Part shown: positions 9,184 to 17,596 of the stretch, piece by piece | Layout of the letters: each line of letters starts with the position of its first letter | Numbering within the stretch: the first letter of the stretch is position 1 | Assembly (NCBI GenBank): GCA_046152925.1 | Contig: JBJXFX010000032.1 | Span: 1-64,000 of the forward strand | Origin: CAMAUF01 sp046152925 | Lineage (GTDB): Bacteria > Chloroflexota > Dehalococcoidia > Tepidiformales > Tepidiformaceae | Reading direction: 5' to 3' | Length of the DNA stretch: 64,000 nt | Translations under genes and position numbers: made by a program | Notes under the pieces: model-generated | Database searches by the model: none | Seen by the model: only the letters and a program-made list of their open reading frames with translations | What the model was told of the DNA's origin: nothing

Positions 9184-10068
9184 CTACGCGTAAAGCGGCG
9201 AACTCGACTTCATGAACCGGAGCAGCATCCGCATCTCGCAGATCCGCCTGCCGCTGGTGTCGTCGGCGTAGGTCTCATACCAAAAGAACTCGGTCTTCGG
9301 GCTCTGACCGACCGCGAGGACCTTGCCGTGGACGTTGTAGGGCGTGTCGGCGAAGGCGGGGCCGTTGACCGACCGCAGCTCGATCGCGCCGAAGAGGCCG
9401 ACGGCCTTGCCGACGCGCTTCCGGATGCTTTCGACCGCCGGCCGGTAGAGCAGGTTCTCCATGCCCTGGGTATGGAGGACGCGGCCGCCGCGGATCGACG
9501 GGTCGAGGTTCCAGGGGAGGACCTCCGCCGCCGTCGCGAGCCGTTGGTCGAGGTAGTCGCTCGAGACCATGAGGCCGGTCTCGGGGATGGCGTCGCCCTT
9601 GTGGATTTCGGAGAGGATGCGCAGGCCGCTGCCGTCGATCGCATCGAGGTCGATGCGCTGGAGCGCGGTCGGCTCGGACGGGTTGCCGGCCGCGATGGAG
9701 CCCTCCAACACGAGGAGCCCGTCCTCGCGCAGGGCATAGGCGTCGACCTGTTCGTCCGTCTTGCCAGTAGGCTTCTTCACGAACGCACGTACCGGTTCGC
9801 GGTCGGTGGTGGCATTGCGGAAGTAGATCGAAAGCGAGCCGCGCTCGACCCAGCGCTCGCCGAATGCCGCCAACGCGAGCGGCGGGAAGAGGTTCATGTG
9901 ATAGGAGCCGGCGACGGTGCCGCCGCGGAAGCCGACACGCTGGGCGGTCGCATCGTCGTGGATGCTCCCTTCGCCAAGCTCATGGTCGGGGTTGATCACG
10001 TTCCGCATCGGCCCGGCGAGCACGCCCGGTTCGACTTCGGTGACGGTCGGGTGGGTGAGCTCGGGCAT
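9184..10068 (-). CDS. hotdog-fold (MaoC-like) protein, function unknown
   Basis: A 294-residue protein. The segment QRVGFRGGTVAGSYHMNLFPPLALAAFG resembles the MaoC/hydratase-type hotdog helix (GFrggiVhG....gl...l...fG), followed by SIYFRNATTDREPVRAFV as the next strands. The C-terminal half, with GAIELRSVNGPAFADTPYNVHGKV and KTEFFWYETYADD, looks like a second hotdog unit, so the chain may be a double-hotdog monomer. The catalytic D/H pair of true hydratases is not clear, so a thioesterase-like or substrate-binding role is equally possible. The ATG at 10068 has an AGGAGG site 9 bp upstream. It is the last gene of the minus-strand group that includes the acyl-CoA-linked phosphotransferase. Confidence 0.55.
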   Translation of the reverse strand: MPELTHPTVTEVEPGVLAGPMRNVINPDHELGEGSIHDDATAQRVGFRGGTVAGSYHMNLFPPLALAAFGERWVERGSLSIYFRNATTDREPVRAFVKKPTGKTDEQVDAYALREDGLLVLEGSIAAGNPSEPTALQRIDLDAIDGSGLRILSEIHKGDAIPETGLMVSSDYLDQRLATAAEVLPWNLDPSIRGGRVLHTQGMENLLYRPAVESIRKRVGKAVGLFGAIELRSVNGPAFADTPYNVHGKVLAVGQSPKTEFFWYETYADDTSGRRICEMRMLLRFMKSSSPLYA

Positions 10069-10178
10069 CGCGCCTGGCCTCCTTGGAGATGGCGCGCATC
10101 ATACGTGGCGCAAAGCGGCCGTGGACAGACGCCGGGCGATCGGCTCAGATGCGCACAGCGATTGGCCAGGAGGGCGCG

Positions 10179-11111
10179 ATGACGCCAGACGACTTCTTCG
10201 TGAAGGTGTGCGAGGGCCTTGGCTTCCCGGGCTCCGCGTGGCGGGTGGCAGGCTTCAAGGAGTGGGCGCGCCTCGAAGGCATGCCCTACGACGAGACGTT
10301 CAACCCGCTCGCGACCACGCGAATGGGCGACCTCAACCTCGATTGGGACCGTGGGTCCGGCCCAGGCAACTGGAACTCGGTGCCGGTGCGCGTGTACCGG
10401 ACGGCCGCTGCGGGTGTCCGCGCGACCGTCGAGACGATCGCCAACGGGCGCTACCCCGCCATCATCCGTTGCTTCCGCGACCAGAAGGCCTATGCCGACG
10501 CGGAGCCGGAGTTCGACGTCTGGATCGGGCCGGACCTCAAGTACAGCCGCATCATCCTTGACTTCATGATCGCCTGCGGTGAGAGCAAGGATGCGTTGTC
10601 GTCGGGCGAGGGCGAGGTTGAGGGCGGCCGTGAGGGCGAGGGCGAGGACGCCGTCACGGGCGGAGGTGGGACTGGCGCCGGGGGAGTCGTTGCGGATGCC
10701 TCGCTGCTCGCACGCCTCGACGACATCGAGCGCCTCCTCGGCGGGCGCCAGCAGATCGCCCGGCTGCTCGCGGAGGGCCAGGACTTCTGGCGCCGGTTCG
10801 AAGAGATGCAGACCGTCGCGATGGCGCACCTGGAGTCGCACGGCGGCGGGACGCGGGGCGGCCCACGCGTGCGCCCCGACTTCGGGGACTCCTCCCCGGC
10901 ATTCGCGCCGCCGGCCCCAGGGCGGCGGCGCAGCCGGAACGAGCCGGCCGCGGCGGCCGCCGCGCCGGGCGCCCTGGAAGAGCGGCCCGCGAGCGAACGC
11001 CCCGGTCCGCGAGCTCCCCGCGCCGTCACGCCGCCCGCGCCCTCATCGTCCGTCGCGACGACACCCGAGCCGCCGAAGGCGCGCCGTCGGCGCAGCCCAA
11101 AGTCACCCTGA
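10179..11111 (+). CDS. protein with phage-lysin/tail-associated N-terminal domain and low-complexity tail
   Basis: A 310-residue protein starting at an ATG behind a strong AGGAGG (10168-10173). Residues 1-115 contain FNPLATTR, then WNSVPVRVYRTAAAGVRATVETIANGRYPAII. This matches the pattern wNPl.TT...wN..gV..Y.t...G..Atv.Tl.ng.Y..I, common in actinophage tape-measure proteins and peptidoglycan hydrolases. Residues 145-175 are Gly/Glu-rich. Residues 180-225 form a short amphipathic helix (LLARLDDIERLLGGRQQIARLL). The rest is Pro/Ala/Arg-rich with a basic end (KARRRRSPKSP). No catalytic domain and no signal peptide are seen, and no other phage gene is nearby. It may be domesticated or a remnant; the function is unknown. 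Confidence 0.7.
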   Translation: MTPDDFFVKVCEGLGFPGSAWRVAGFKEWARLEGMPYDETFNPLATTRMGDLNLDWDRGSGPGNWNSVPVRVYRTAAAGVRATVETIANGRYPAIIRCFRDQKAYADAEPEFDVWIGPDLKYSRIILDFMIACGESKDALSSGEGEVEGGREGEGEDAVTGGGGTGAGGVVADASLLARLDDIERLLGGRQQIARLLAEGQDFWRRFEEMQTVAMAHLESHGGGTRGGPRVRPDFGDSSPAFAPPAPGRRRSRNEPAAAAAAPGALEERPASERPGPRAPRAVTPPAPSSSVATTPEPPKARRRRSPKSP

Positions 11112-11141
11112 CCGAGTGGTGCCCGGCGGCGCGGGGCCGCC

Positions 11142-11147
11142 TATACT
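11142..11147 (+). promoter_or_regulatory. candidate -10 element TATACT before the NMO gene
   Basis: A TATACT hexamer lies 29 bp upstream of the GTG start at 11176, between an AGGGGG ribosome site and the end of the previous gene. No convincing -35 hexamer stands 16-18 bp upstream. The same hexamer lies at a similar distance from the SMR pump gene and before the tRNA pair, which gives it some support. Confidence 0.4.
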
Positions 11148-11175
11148 GCCCCCACTTCACTCAGGGGGCGCCGCT

Positions 11176-12336
11176 GTGGCACGACCTGTCCTCCGCACGT
11201 CATTGTGCGACCTGCTTGGTATCGAATACCCGGTGATTTCCGCCGGGATGGGGCCGGTGGGCGGCGGTTCTGCACCGGCGGCGGTCGCGGAGCTTGCGGC
11301 GGCTGTCTCCGACGCCGGCGGCCTTGGCGTGATTGGCGGCGCCGGCTTCACCCCCGACCGCCTTCGCGACGAGATCGCCAAAATCCGGCGGATGACCGAC
11401 AAGCCCTTCGGCGTCGACCTCCTCCTTCCCTCGAACTTCCTCGGTGGGGCGGCCAGCGGCGAAGCGCCCCGCGACCCGCGCGACCTTGTGCCGCCCGAGA
11501 CGCGCGAGCGGCTCAAGTCCATCGCCGAGAGCCTCGGCGTCGAGTGGCTGAATGCGCCCGACGTGCCGAACCCGCTGGCCAACCGGCGCGCCGGCGCCGG
11601 CATGTCGGATGAGCAGATGGAAGTCGTGATCGAAGAGAAGATCCCGGTCTTCGCCGCGGGCCTCGGCAACCCTGGCAAGTGGGTCGACCGCCTGCACGCG
11701 AACGGGACCAAGGTGCTCAGCCTCGTCGGCAACACGAAGAACGCGAAGCGCGTGGCCGCCTCTGGCGTCGATGTCGTCGTCGCGCAGGGCACAGAGGCGG
11801 GCGGCCACACGGGCCGGATCGCGACCGTCGCCCTCGTGCCGCAGGTCGTGGACTCCGTCGCGCCGCTGCCCGTCGTCGCGGCCGGCGGGATCGGCGACGG
11901 CCGCGGGCTCGCGGCAGCGCTGGCCCTTGGCGCGACGGGCGTCTGGTGTGGCACAGCCTTCCTCGTGGCGGACGAAGCGAACCAGCCCGAGATCCAGAAG
12001 CAACGGATCCTCGCAGCCATCGATGAGGACACGCGGATCACGAAGCTCTACTCGGGCAAGACGATGCGGAACATCACCAACCCGCTGATTGAGGCGTGGG
12101 ATTCGGCCGGGATCCAAGCGCTCCCGATGGGCCTCCAGGGCATCTTGGTCGCGGACTTGCTCTACAGCGTGCGCAAGGCCAACCGGATGGAGCTGCTGAT
12201 GAACGCGGCCGGCCAGGTGAGCGGTCTGCTGACGAAGTCACGCCCGGCGGGCGAGATCCTGGCCGACATGGTGCAGGGCGCGGCCGACATCCTCGCACGC
12301 CGACTGCCTGCGACCGTCACCGCGGTGCCGGTGTAG
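11176..12336 (+). CDS. NAD(P)H-dependent flavin oxidoreductase, nitronate monooxygenase family
   Basis: A 386-residue TIM-barrel flavoprotein. It opens TSLCDLLGIEYPVISAGMG, the substrate/FMN entry strand of the 2-nitropropane dioxygenase (NMO) family. It has GGLGVIGGAG, the FMN phosphate site GTEAGGHTGR, and VVAAGGIGDGRGLAAALALGATGV followed by GTAFLV. The family includes nitronate monooxygenases, NADH:quinone reductases and enoyl-reductase-like proteins, so the substrate cannot be set from sequence. The GTG at 11176 (VARPVLRTS) follows AGGGGG at a suitable distance. Two CoA-transferase genes follow with 4-bp spacing and then a 4-bp overlap, so all three are probably co-transcribed. That makes a role in acyl-CoA-linked catabolism more likely than nitroalkane detoxification. 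Confidence 0.88.
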   Translation: MARPVLRTSLCDLLGIEYPVISAGMGPVGGGSAPAAVAELAAAVSDAGGLGVIGGAGFTPDRLRDEIAKIRRMTDKPFGVDLLLPSNFLGGAASGEAPRDPRDLVPPETRERLKSIAESLGVEWLNAPDVPNPLANRRAGAGMSDEQMEVVIEEKIPVFAAGLGNPGKWVDRLHANGTKVLSLVGNTKNAKRVAASGVDVVVAQGTEAGGHTGRIATVALVPQVVDSVAPLPVVAAGGIGDGRGLAAALALGATGVWCGTAFLVADEANQPEIQKQRILAAIDEDTRITKLYSGKTMRNITNPLIEAWDSAGIQALPMGLQGILVADLLYSVRKANRMELLMNAAGQVSGLLTKSRPAGEILADMVQGAADILARRLPATVTAVPV

Positions 12337-12340
12337 CCGG

Positions 12341-13585
12341 ATGACCGCACGGGCGCTCGAAGGGGTCCGCGTTGTCGAGATCTGCGACGAGCTTGGCGCT
12401 TATTGCGGCAAGCTCCTGGCCGACCTCGGGGCCGATGTGATCAAGGTTGAGCCGCCGGGCGGCGGCATCCAGCGGCTTTCGCCGCCGTTCTACGGTGGCG
12501 AGGCGACGCCCGACACGTCGGTAGCCTTTTGGGCGCACAACACGTCGAAGCGCTCAATCGTCCTCGACCTGGAGACGGAGGCAGGTCGCGCTTCGGCCAA
12601 GGCGCTCGCGCTCTCGGCCGATATCGTCATCGAAGAGAACCCCGTCGGATTCCTCGCGGCCCGGGGTCTTGGGTACAAGGAACTCTCGGCTGCCAAACCC
12701 TCCCTCGTCTACACCTCGATCACGGGCTTCGGCCAAACCGGGCCGCACGCCGGTTGGGCCTACACCGACATCGTCGGTCAGGCGACTGGCGGGATCTTGA
12801 CCTTGGCTGGTGAGGCCGCTGACCCGCCGAACATCATCTATGGGAACCAGGCGAGTATTTCCGCGAGCATCCACGCGGCGCAGGGCACGATGGTCGCGCT
12901 CCTCCACGCCGAAGCGACGGGCGAGGGCCAATGGGTCGACGTCTCCGCGCAGGAAGCGGTCTCGATGTCGCAGGAGACCGCGATGATGACCTGGGACTTC
13001 CAGAAGCGGAACCGCACGCGCACGGGCGCGCTCGGGATGCTGCCGGTGCAGCTCCCCGGCTCGGGTGTCTACATGGCGGCGGATGGCTGGGTGTCGTTGT
13101 TCGTGGTCGCGCCAGGCGGGGCGGGTTTTCCTGGGCTCTTGGAGTGGATGCAGGAAGCCGGCATGGCGGAGGAGTTGGACCGCGAGCCCTTGGCCTCTCT
13201 CTGCGCCGAAATGAACATGGCCACACTCACCCGCCTGATGTCCGACCCGGCGAAGATCCAGGATGCCGTCGCTAGCCTCGTCGAGATCAACGGCGTGGTT
13301 TCCCGGTTCATCGCCAGCATGACGAAGACGCAGGTCTACGAGGAGGGCCAAGCTCGGCGCCTCCTGGTCGGGATCGTGTCGACTCCCAAGGACTTGGCCG
13401 AAAACTCCCAGCTCCGCGCCCGCGAGTGGTACCACAACGTTGCCCTCCCCGGCCTGGGTGCGGAGGTCGAGTTCATGGGGCCGCCCTACCGCCTCTCCGA
13501 AACGCCGACTGTCATCGGGCGGCCGCCCATGCTGGGCGAGCACACGGACGAAATGTTGAGCGCGCTCGCAGGAGGGACGAAATGA
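12341..13585 (+). CDS. CaiB/BaiF class III CoA-transferase, catalytic subunit of a tandem pair
   Basis: A 414-residue class III CoA-transferase. The N-terminal fold starts LEGVRVVEICDELGAYCGKLLADLGADVIKVEPP, the conserved CoA-binding strand-helix-strand. The family's catalytic aspartate is present as D143 in TGPHAGWAYTDIVGQATGG, the residue that forms the acyl-aspartyl anhydride in formyl-CoA transferase. It moves CoA between carboxylic acids. Its stop codon overlaps the start of the next, paralogous gene (ATGA), the arrangement seen for heteromeric class III enzymes such as BbsEF or SmtAB. The substrate is unknown. It lies 4 bp behind the NMO flavoprotein gene. Confidence 0.92.
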   Translation: MTARALEGVRVVEICDELGAYCGKLLADLGADVIKVEPPGGGIQRLSPPFYGGEATPDTSVAFWAHNTSKRSIVLDLETEAGRASAKALALSADIVIEENPVGFLAARGLGYKELSAAKPSLVYTSITGFGQTGPHAGWAYTDIVGQATGGILTLAGEAADPPNIIYGNQASISASIHAAQGTMVALLHAEATGEGQWVDVSAQEAVSMSQETAMMTWDFQKRNRTRTGALGMLPVQLPGSGVYMAADGWVSLFVVAPGGAGFPGLLEWMQEAGMAEELDREPLASLCAEMNMATLTRLMSDPAKIQDAVASLVEINGVVSRFIASMTKTQVYEEGQARRLLVGIVSTPKDLAENSQLRAREWYHNVALPGLGAEVEFMGPPYRLSETPTVIGRPPMLGEHTDEMLSALAGGTK

Positions 13586-14832
13586 CGAAGCGGCCGTTGG
13601 AGGGCGTCCGGGTTGCTGACTTTTCTTGGTTCGGCGCCGGCCCGATCGCCGGAAACACCCTCTGTTCGTTCGGCGCCGAAGTCGTCCGCGTCGAATCGCT
13701 TGCGAAGGTCGACTCGCTCCGCGTCGTCCACCCCTTCGCGCTGAACGAGGACGGGACGTTCAAGACGGGCTACAACGTCTCGGGATACTTCAACAATTTC
13801 AACGCCGGGAAGCTCTCGATTCAGCTGAACCTGAACACCGAGAAGGGCCAAGAGCTCGGCTGCCGGCTGATCGAAGCATCTGACATCTTCCTCACCAACT
13901 TCACGCCGCGCGTGATCGACAAGTGGAACCTGCGGTACGAGCAGATCGCCGCAGTGAACCCGCGGATCATCGCCGCCTATGCGCCGATGCAGGGCCTCTG
14001 GGGCCCACACAAGGACTTTCTCGGGTTCGGCGCGGTGTTGACGCCAGTGGTCGGGATTAGCGAGATGTCGGGATTCCCCCACCGCCCGCCGTTCGGCGTG
14101 GGGACGAACTACCCGGACTACGTCATCAACCCAGGGCACACGGTGACCGCGATCCTCGCCGCCCTTCGTCATCTCCGCAGGACCGGAAAGGGCCAGCTGA
14201 TCGAGCTCGCCCAACTTGAGTCGGTCGTGAGCACGCTCGGGACGGCCGTCCCCGATTACCTGGCGACCCGGAACGTCCAAACGCGGACGGGCAACCGGAG
14301 CCCCATCATGTCGCCCCACGGTGCTTTTCGCTGCGCCGACGACCCAGCCTCGGCGAACTCGCCCGACCGCTGGGTCGTCATCTCGGTCCGGAGCCTCTGG
14401 CCCGAGGTGTGCGAGGTGCTTGGCCACCCCGAAGCCGCGAGCGACCCGCGGTTCGCCACCTTTGACGCCCGCAAAGCCAACGAAGACGCGCTGGAGGCCG
14501 TCATCAACGGCTGGACGGCGTCGTGGAGGGCGGAAGACTTGGCAGCGGCTCTCCAGGCGAAGGGCGTGCCGGCTGGCGTCGTCCAGAACGCGCAAGACCT
14601 GCTCGACAAGGACGAACACGTCCGGTCGCGTGGCTACTACGAATATCTGGACCATCCGGAGACGGGGCGATCGGCCTACGACGGCGTCGTCGCCAAGCTG
14701 AGCAAGACGCCCGGCCACCACGCCGGCCCCGCTCCGCTGATCGGCGAGCACACCTTCGAGGTCTGCGAGCGAATCCTCGGGCTCGCGCCCGACGAAATCG
14801 CCGACTTAATGGCGGAGCAGATCCTCGTCTAG
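13582..14832 (+). CDS. CaiB/BaiF CoA-transferase paralogue lacking the catalytic aspartate
   Basis: A 416-residue class III CoA-transferase fold (LEGVRVADFSWFGAGPIAGNTLCSFGAEVVRVES). It also has the family C-terminal part, AAALQAKGVPAGVVQNAQDLL then GEHTFEVCERILGL. Where active members read G.D...QA..G, this protein has LGFGAVLTPVVGI, so position 150 is glycine instead of aspartate. In hetero-oligomeric class III transferases one subunit similarly lacks the nucleophile and plays a structural or substrate-binding role, so this is probably the inactive partner of the preceding gene product. The ATG at 13582 overlaps the preceding stop by 4 bp and follows GGAGGG. The earlier part of the open frame belongs to the previous gene. 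Confidence 0.88.
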   Translation: MTKRPLEGVRVADFSWFGAGPIAGNTLCSFGAEVVRVESLAKVDSLRVVHPFALNEDGTFKTGYNVSGYFNNFNAGKLSIQLNLNTEKGQELGCRLIEASDIFLTNFTPRVIDKWNLRYEQIAAVNPRIIAAYAPMQGLWGPHKDFLGFGAVLTPVVGISEMSGFPHRPPFGVGTNYPDYVINPGHTVTAILAALRHLRRTGKGQLIELAQLESVVSTLGTAVPDYLATRNVQTRTGNRSPIMSPHGAFRCADDPASANSPDRWVVISVRSLWPEVCEVLGHPEAASDPRFATFDARKANEDALEAVINGWTASWRAEDLAAALQAKGVPAGVVQNAQDLLDKDEHVRSRGYYEYLDHPETGRSAYDGVVAKLSKTPGHHAGPAPLIGEHTFEVCERILGLAPDEIADLMAEQILV

Positions 14833-14847
14833 CCAGATTCACGTCTC

Positions 14848-14853
14848 TATACT
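14848..14853 (+). promoter_or_regulatory. candidate -10 element TATACT before the SMR gene
   Basis: TATACT lies 32 bp upstream of the SMR start codon in a 53-bp gap after the CoA-transferase gene. The -35 position (TCGTCT) is poor. A short TCGGAGTCCGA dyad lies just before the start and might weakly pair in the leader. The leader is too short for a ykkC-type guanidine riboswitch. Confidence 0.35.
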
Positions 14854-14885
14854 CCGCGGCAAGGTCGCTGTCGGAGTCCGAGATC

Positions 14886-15254
14886 ATGGAAGCAGAAGCA
14901 GCGCGGTCCGTGGCGAAGCGCAGTTCCACGACGTTGGCGTGGCTGCTCGTGCTCGTTGCTGGCTTCATTGAAGTCGCCTTCGCGTTGGCGCTGAAGGAGT
15001 CCGACGGTTTCAGCAAGTTGTGGCCGTCGGTGATCGCGATGGCCTGCGGCGGCTGTAGCTTCGGGATGCTGACCTGGGCCTTGCGCTCACTGCCGGTTGG
15101 GACGGCGTATGCGGTCTGGACGGGTCTCGGCGCCGCTGGCACCGTGATTGTCGGGATCATCGCGCTGGACGAGCCATCATCGGCGGGCCGCCTCATTTCG
15201 GTCGCGCTCGTGCTGGCGGGGATCGTTGGCCTCAAGCTCTACGAAAAGGCGTAA
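14886..15254 (+). CDS. small multidrug resistance (SMR) family transporter, SugE/Gdx-like
   Basis: A 122-residue four-helix membrane protein with the SMR plan. A hydrophilic stretch of about 16 residues is followed by TM1 with the essential coupling glutamate E29 in LVAGFIEVAFALALKESDGF, TM2 after LWPSVIAMACGG, TM3 with LPVGTAYAVWTGLGAAGTV, and TM4 ending LAGIVGLKLYEKA. SMR proteins work as antiparallel dimers exchanging protons for small cations. The SxGFxxLWPS and PVGTAYAVWTGLGA segments fit the Gdx/SugE (guanidinium/quaternary ammonium) group. Only one SMR gene is present, consistent with a homodimer. No guanidine riboswitch is recognised upstream. Confidence 0.92.
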   Translation: MEAEAARSVAKRSSTTLAWLLVLVAGFIEVAFALALKESDGFSKLWPSVIAMACGGCSFGMLTWALRSLPVGTAYAVWTGLGAAGTVIVGIIALDEPSSAGRLISVALVLAGIVGLKLYEKA

Positions 15255-15303
15255 CCGCGCGCGTCTGGTAGGATTGCGCCACCTCGCAGAGGAGCACGCA
15301 GCC

Positions 15304-15885
15304 ATGGGCGTCCTCATCACGCTGATCGTTATCATCGCCGTCGTCGTCCTGATCGTCGGCTTTCTCTGGGCGACGTATAACGGCCTCGTCGCGGCCCGGA
15401 TTCGCGTCCGCGAAGCGTGGGCAGGCATCGACGTCCAGCTAAAGCGGCGGTCGAGCCTGATCCCCAATCTCGTCGAAACCGTGAAGGGTTACGCGGCGCA
15501 TGAGCGCGAGACGCTGGAGGCGGTGGTGAACGCGCGGTCCGGCTTGGAGACGGCGATGCGTTCCGGGAGCGCCGCCCAGGCAGCGCAGGCCGACAACATG
15601 CTGACGCAAACGCTGCGCTCGCTCTTCGCCGTTGTGGAGGCGTACCCCGACCTCAAGGCGAACCAGAACTTCCTCGAGCTTCAGCGCGAGCTGACCGACA
15701 CCGAAGACAAGATCGCCTACGCTCGCCAGTTCTATAACGCCAACGTGTCGAACTACAACACGAAGATCGCCGTCTTCCCCAACGTCATCCTTGCCGGCAT
15801 GTTCGGCTTCCAGCCCTCCGAGTTCTATGAGGCGGAAGAGGCGGCACGGGCCGACGTCACCGTGAGCTTCGGGACGAACAACTAG
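15304..15885 (+). CDS. lemA: LemA family protein
   Basis: A 193-residue protein with one N-terminal membrane helix (LITLIVIIAVVVLIVGFLW). It then has the LemA cytoplasmic or periplasmic helical bundle: YNGLVAARIRVREAWAGIDVQLKRRSSLIPNLVETVKGY. The family end is also recognisable, with RQFYNANVSNYNTKIAVFPNVILAGMFGF and the closing FYEAEE. LemA homologues are repeatedly encoded beside HtpX-type peptidases, as here, where htpX follows after 46 bp. The molecular function is unsettled. The ATG at 15304 follows an AGAGGAG site. Confidence 0.95.
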   Translation: MGVLITLIVIIAVVVLIVGFLWATYNGLVAARIRVREAWAGIDVQLKRRSSLIPNLVETVKGYAAHERETLEAVVNARSGLETAMRSGSAAQAAQADNMLTQTLRSLFAVVEAYPDLKANQNFLELQRELTDTEDKIAYARQFYNANVSNYNTKIAVFPNVILAGMFGFQPSEFYEAEEAARADVTVSFGTNN

Positions 15886-15931
15886 CGCAGGGGCTCTCCC
15901 GGAGCTGGCTCAAGCTGCCGATGAGGTGAGC

Positions 15932-16879
15932 ATGGACTCAGACAGCGGCCCGGGTTGGCAAGGGGCGGTCGCGCGCCGCGCGTTGGTCTTCGACCGGATC
16001 TCCTACAACCGGCGGATGACCTTCTTGCTGTTCGCCGGCTTTTTCGTGTTGGGCGGGCTCTTGGCGGCCGCGATCGCCTTCGGGTTTGGCTTCGGCGTCG
16101 GGGGCCTCGGCCTTTTCGGGATTATCCTGATCGGCTACGCCTTGTTTTCATACTTTGCCTCGACACGGGTCGTGCTCTCCATCTCCGGCGCCCACGAGGT
16201 GACGAAAGACGAAGAGTGGGAGTTCGTCCGGCGTGTCGAGAACCTCTGCATTGGCGCGGGCCTGCCGATGCCACGCACCTGGGTGCTCGAAGACTCTGCG
16301 CCGAATGCCTTCGCGACCGGGACGAACCCCGCCAAGGCACACGTCGTGGTCACTCGCGGCCTCTTGGACAAGTTGGAGCCAGCCGAGCTTGAAGGCGTGC
16401 TCGCACACGAGCTGAGCCACATTGGCAACTACGACATCCGCGTGATGACCATCGTCACCGTGTTGGTCGGCGTTATCGCCTTGGTCTCCGACATCGCCCT
16501 GCGCTTTACCGCCTTCGGGGCCGGTTCCCGCCGCTCGAACCGGGACAGGGGTGGGAACGGCGGCGTGATCCTCCTGGTGCTCGCGATCGTCGCGGCCATC
16601 CTCGCTCCGATCGTCGCCCAACTGATCCGGATGGCGGTCAGCAGGCAGCGCGAGTACCTGGCGGACGCGAGCGGCGCGCTCCTCTGCCGAAACCCAGACG
16701 CGCTGGCACGGGCATTGGAGAAGATCCGGGATGACCATGAACCGCTGGAGGCCGCGAACAAGGCGACCGCGCACCTCTACATCGCGAACCCGTTGAAGGA
16801 ACACGCGAGCGCGCTCAACTCACTGTTTCAAACGCATCCCGACATCGACGACCGGGTCCGGCTCCTCCGCACCATGTAG
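15932..16879 (+). CDS. htpX: HtpX-like membrane zinc metallopeptidase (M48)
   Basis: A 315-residue integral-membrane M48 peptidase. Two N-terminal helices span about residues 31-75. The zinc site HELSH lies at 159-163 (H159, E160, H163). Two further hydrophobic segments follow, then SRQREYLADASGA with the third zinc-ligand glutamate. The closing part, THPDIDDRVRLLRTM, is typical (THP...R...L). HtpX degrades misfolded membrane proteins. The ATG at 15932 is preferred to an in-frame GTG at 15926 because GAGGTGA sits at proper spacing. It is paired with lemA, and the convergent DtxR gene ends 3 bp downstream. Confidence 0.93.
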   Translation: MDSDSGPGWQGAVARRALVFDRISYNRRMTFLLFAGFFVLGGLLAAAIAFGFGFGVGGLGLFGIILIGYALFSYFASTRVVLSISGAHEVTKDEEWEFVRRVENLCIGAGLPMPRTWVLEDSAPNAFATGTNPAKAHVVVTRGLLDKLEPAELEGVLAHELSHIGNYDIRVMTIVTVLVGVIALVSDIALRFTAFGAGSRRSNRDRGGNGGVILLVLAIVAAILAPIVAQLIRMAVSRQREYLADASGALLCRNPDALARALEKIRDDHEPLEAANKATAHLYIANPLKEHASALNSLFQTHPDIDDRVRLLRTM

Positions 16880-16882
16880 CGG

Positions 16883-17548
16883 TCAGCGATCGCGGACCCA
16901 GATCTTCCCGGCAACCTGCGTCCCAATGACGATGGACCGCCCGCCGACGTTTGCTGTGACCGTCCCGCGATAGAGCGCGCGCGATTCCAGCACGAGCTCC
17001 ACGGTGGGCCGGATGCCTTCTTCGTCGAAGAAGCGGAGGAGCTGTTCGTCTTCTTCGAAGACACGGTCGACGGCGACGACTTTGCCTTCGTCGATGTCGG
17101 CGAGCGTCGTCTCGGTGAGTTTCGGGTGGTTCGCCTGGCCGGGGATCGGGTAACCGAAGGGGCTGTGGGTCGGGTGGCCGAGCAGCTCGACGAGCTTGGG
17201 CTCGGTCACGTCGGAGATCCCGTGCTCGAGGAGGTGGGCCTCCTCGTAGGCGCGCCACCAGTCGACCTTGAGGACATCGGTGAGCAGACACTCCGTCAGG
17301 CGGTGGCGGCGGACCATTTGCTCCGCTCGCGTCAGACCTTCCGCGGTGAGCCGGATGACCTTGCGGCTATCGACTGTGACCAAGCCGTCTCGCTGCAGGC
17401 GTTTGAGCATCCCGGCGACGGACGGCGGCGTGATATCGAGCCGGTCGGCGAGGCGGACCGCGATGACGTCCTCGCCCTCGTCGTTGGCGATCCGGTAGAT
17501 CGTCGTCAAGTAGTCATCGGTGGCAACGTTGGTTACCTGTTTTGGCAC
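16883..17548 (-). CDS. DtxR/MntR-family metal-dependent transcriptional regulator
   Basis: A 221-residue regulator. Residues 1-65 form the winged helix (TDDYLTTIYRIANDEGEDVIAVRLADRLDITPPSVAGMLKRLQRDGLV). The metal-binding dimerisation domain follows (RRHRLTECLLTDVLKVDWWRAYEEAHLLEHGISD, with HR.te..L and E.h.LEH providing ligands). The C-terminal SH3/FeoA-like domain ends GRSIVIGTQVAGKIWV. Family members repress iron or manganese uptake when metal is bound. No metal transporter lies beside it here, so its regulon is elsewhere. PIPG in the linker matches the GCPI/PIPG region of IdeR-type proteins. Confidence 0.93.
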   Translation of the reverse strand: MPKQVTNVATDDYLTTIYRIANDEGEDVIAVRLADRLDITPPSVAGMLKRLQRDGLVTVDSRKVIRLTAEGLTRAEQMVRRHRLTECLLTDVLKVDWWRAYEEAHLLEHGISDVTEPKLVELLGHPTHSPFGYPIPGQANHPKLTETTLADIDEGKVVAVDRVFEEDEQLLRFFDEEGIRPTVELVLESRALYRGTVTANVGGRSIVIGTQVAGKIWVRDR

Positions 17549-17596
17549 GCGATGATCGTGCCACGGCGCCGGGCAGTGCTCTAGTTGGGCTGCACG

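Noticed and set aside
14833..14885. Guanidine riboswitch before the SMR gene
   Set aside because: The leader is only about 30 nt and lacks the paired ACGR loops of the mini-ykkC type.
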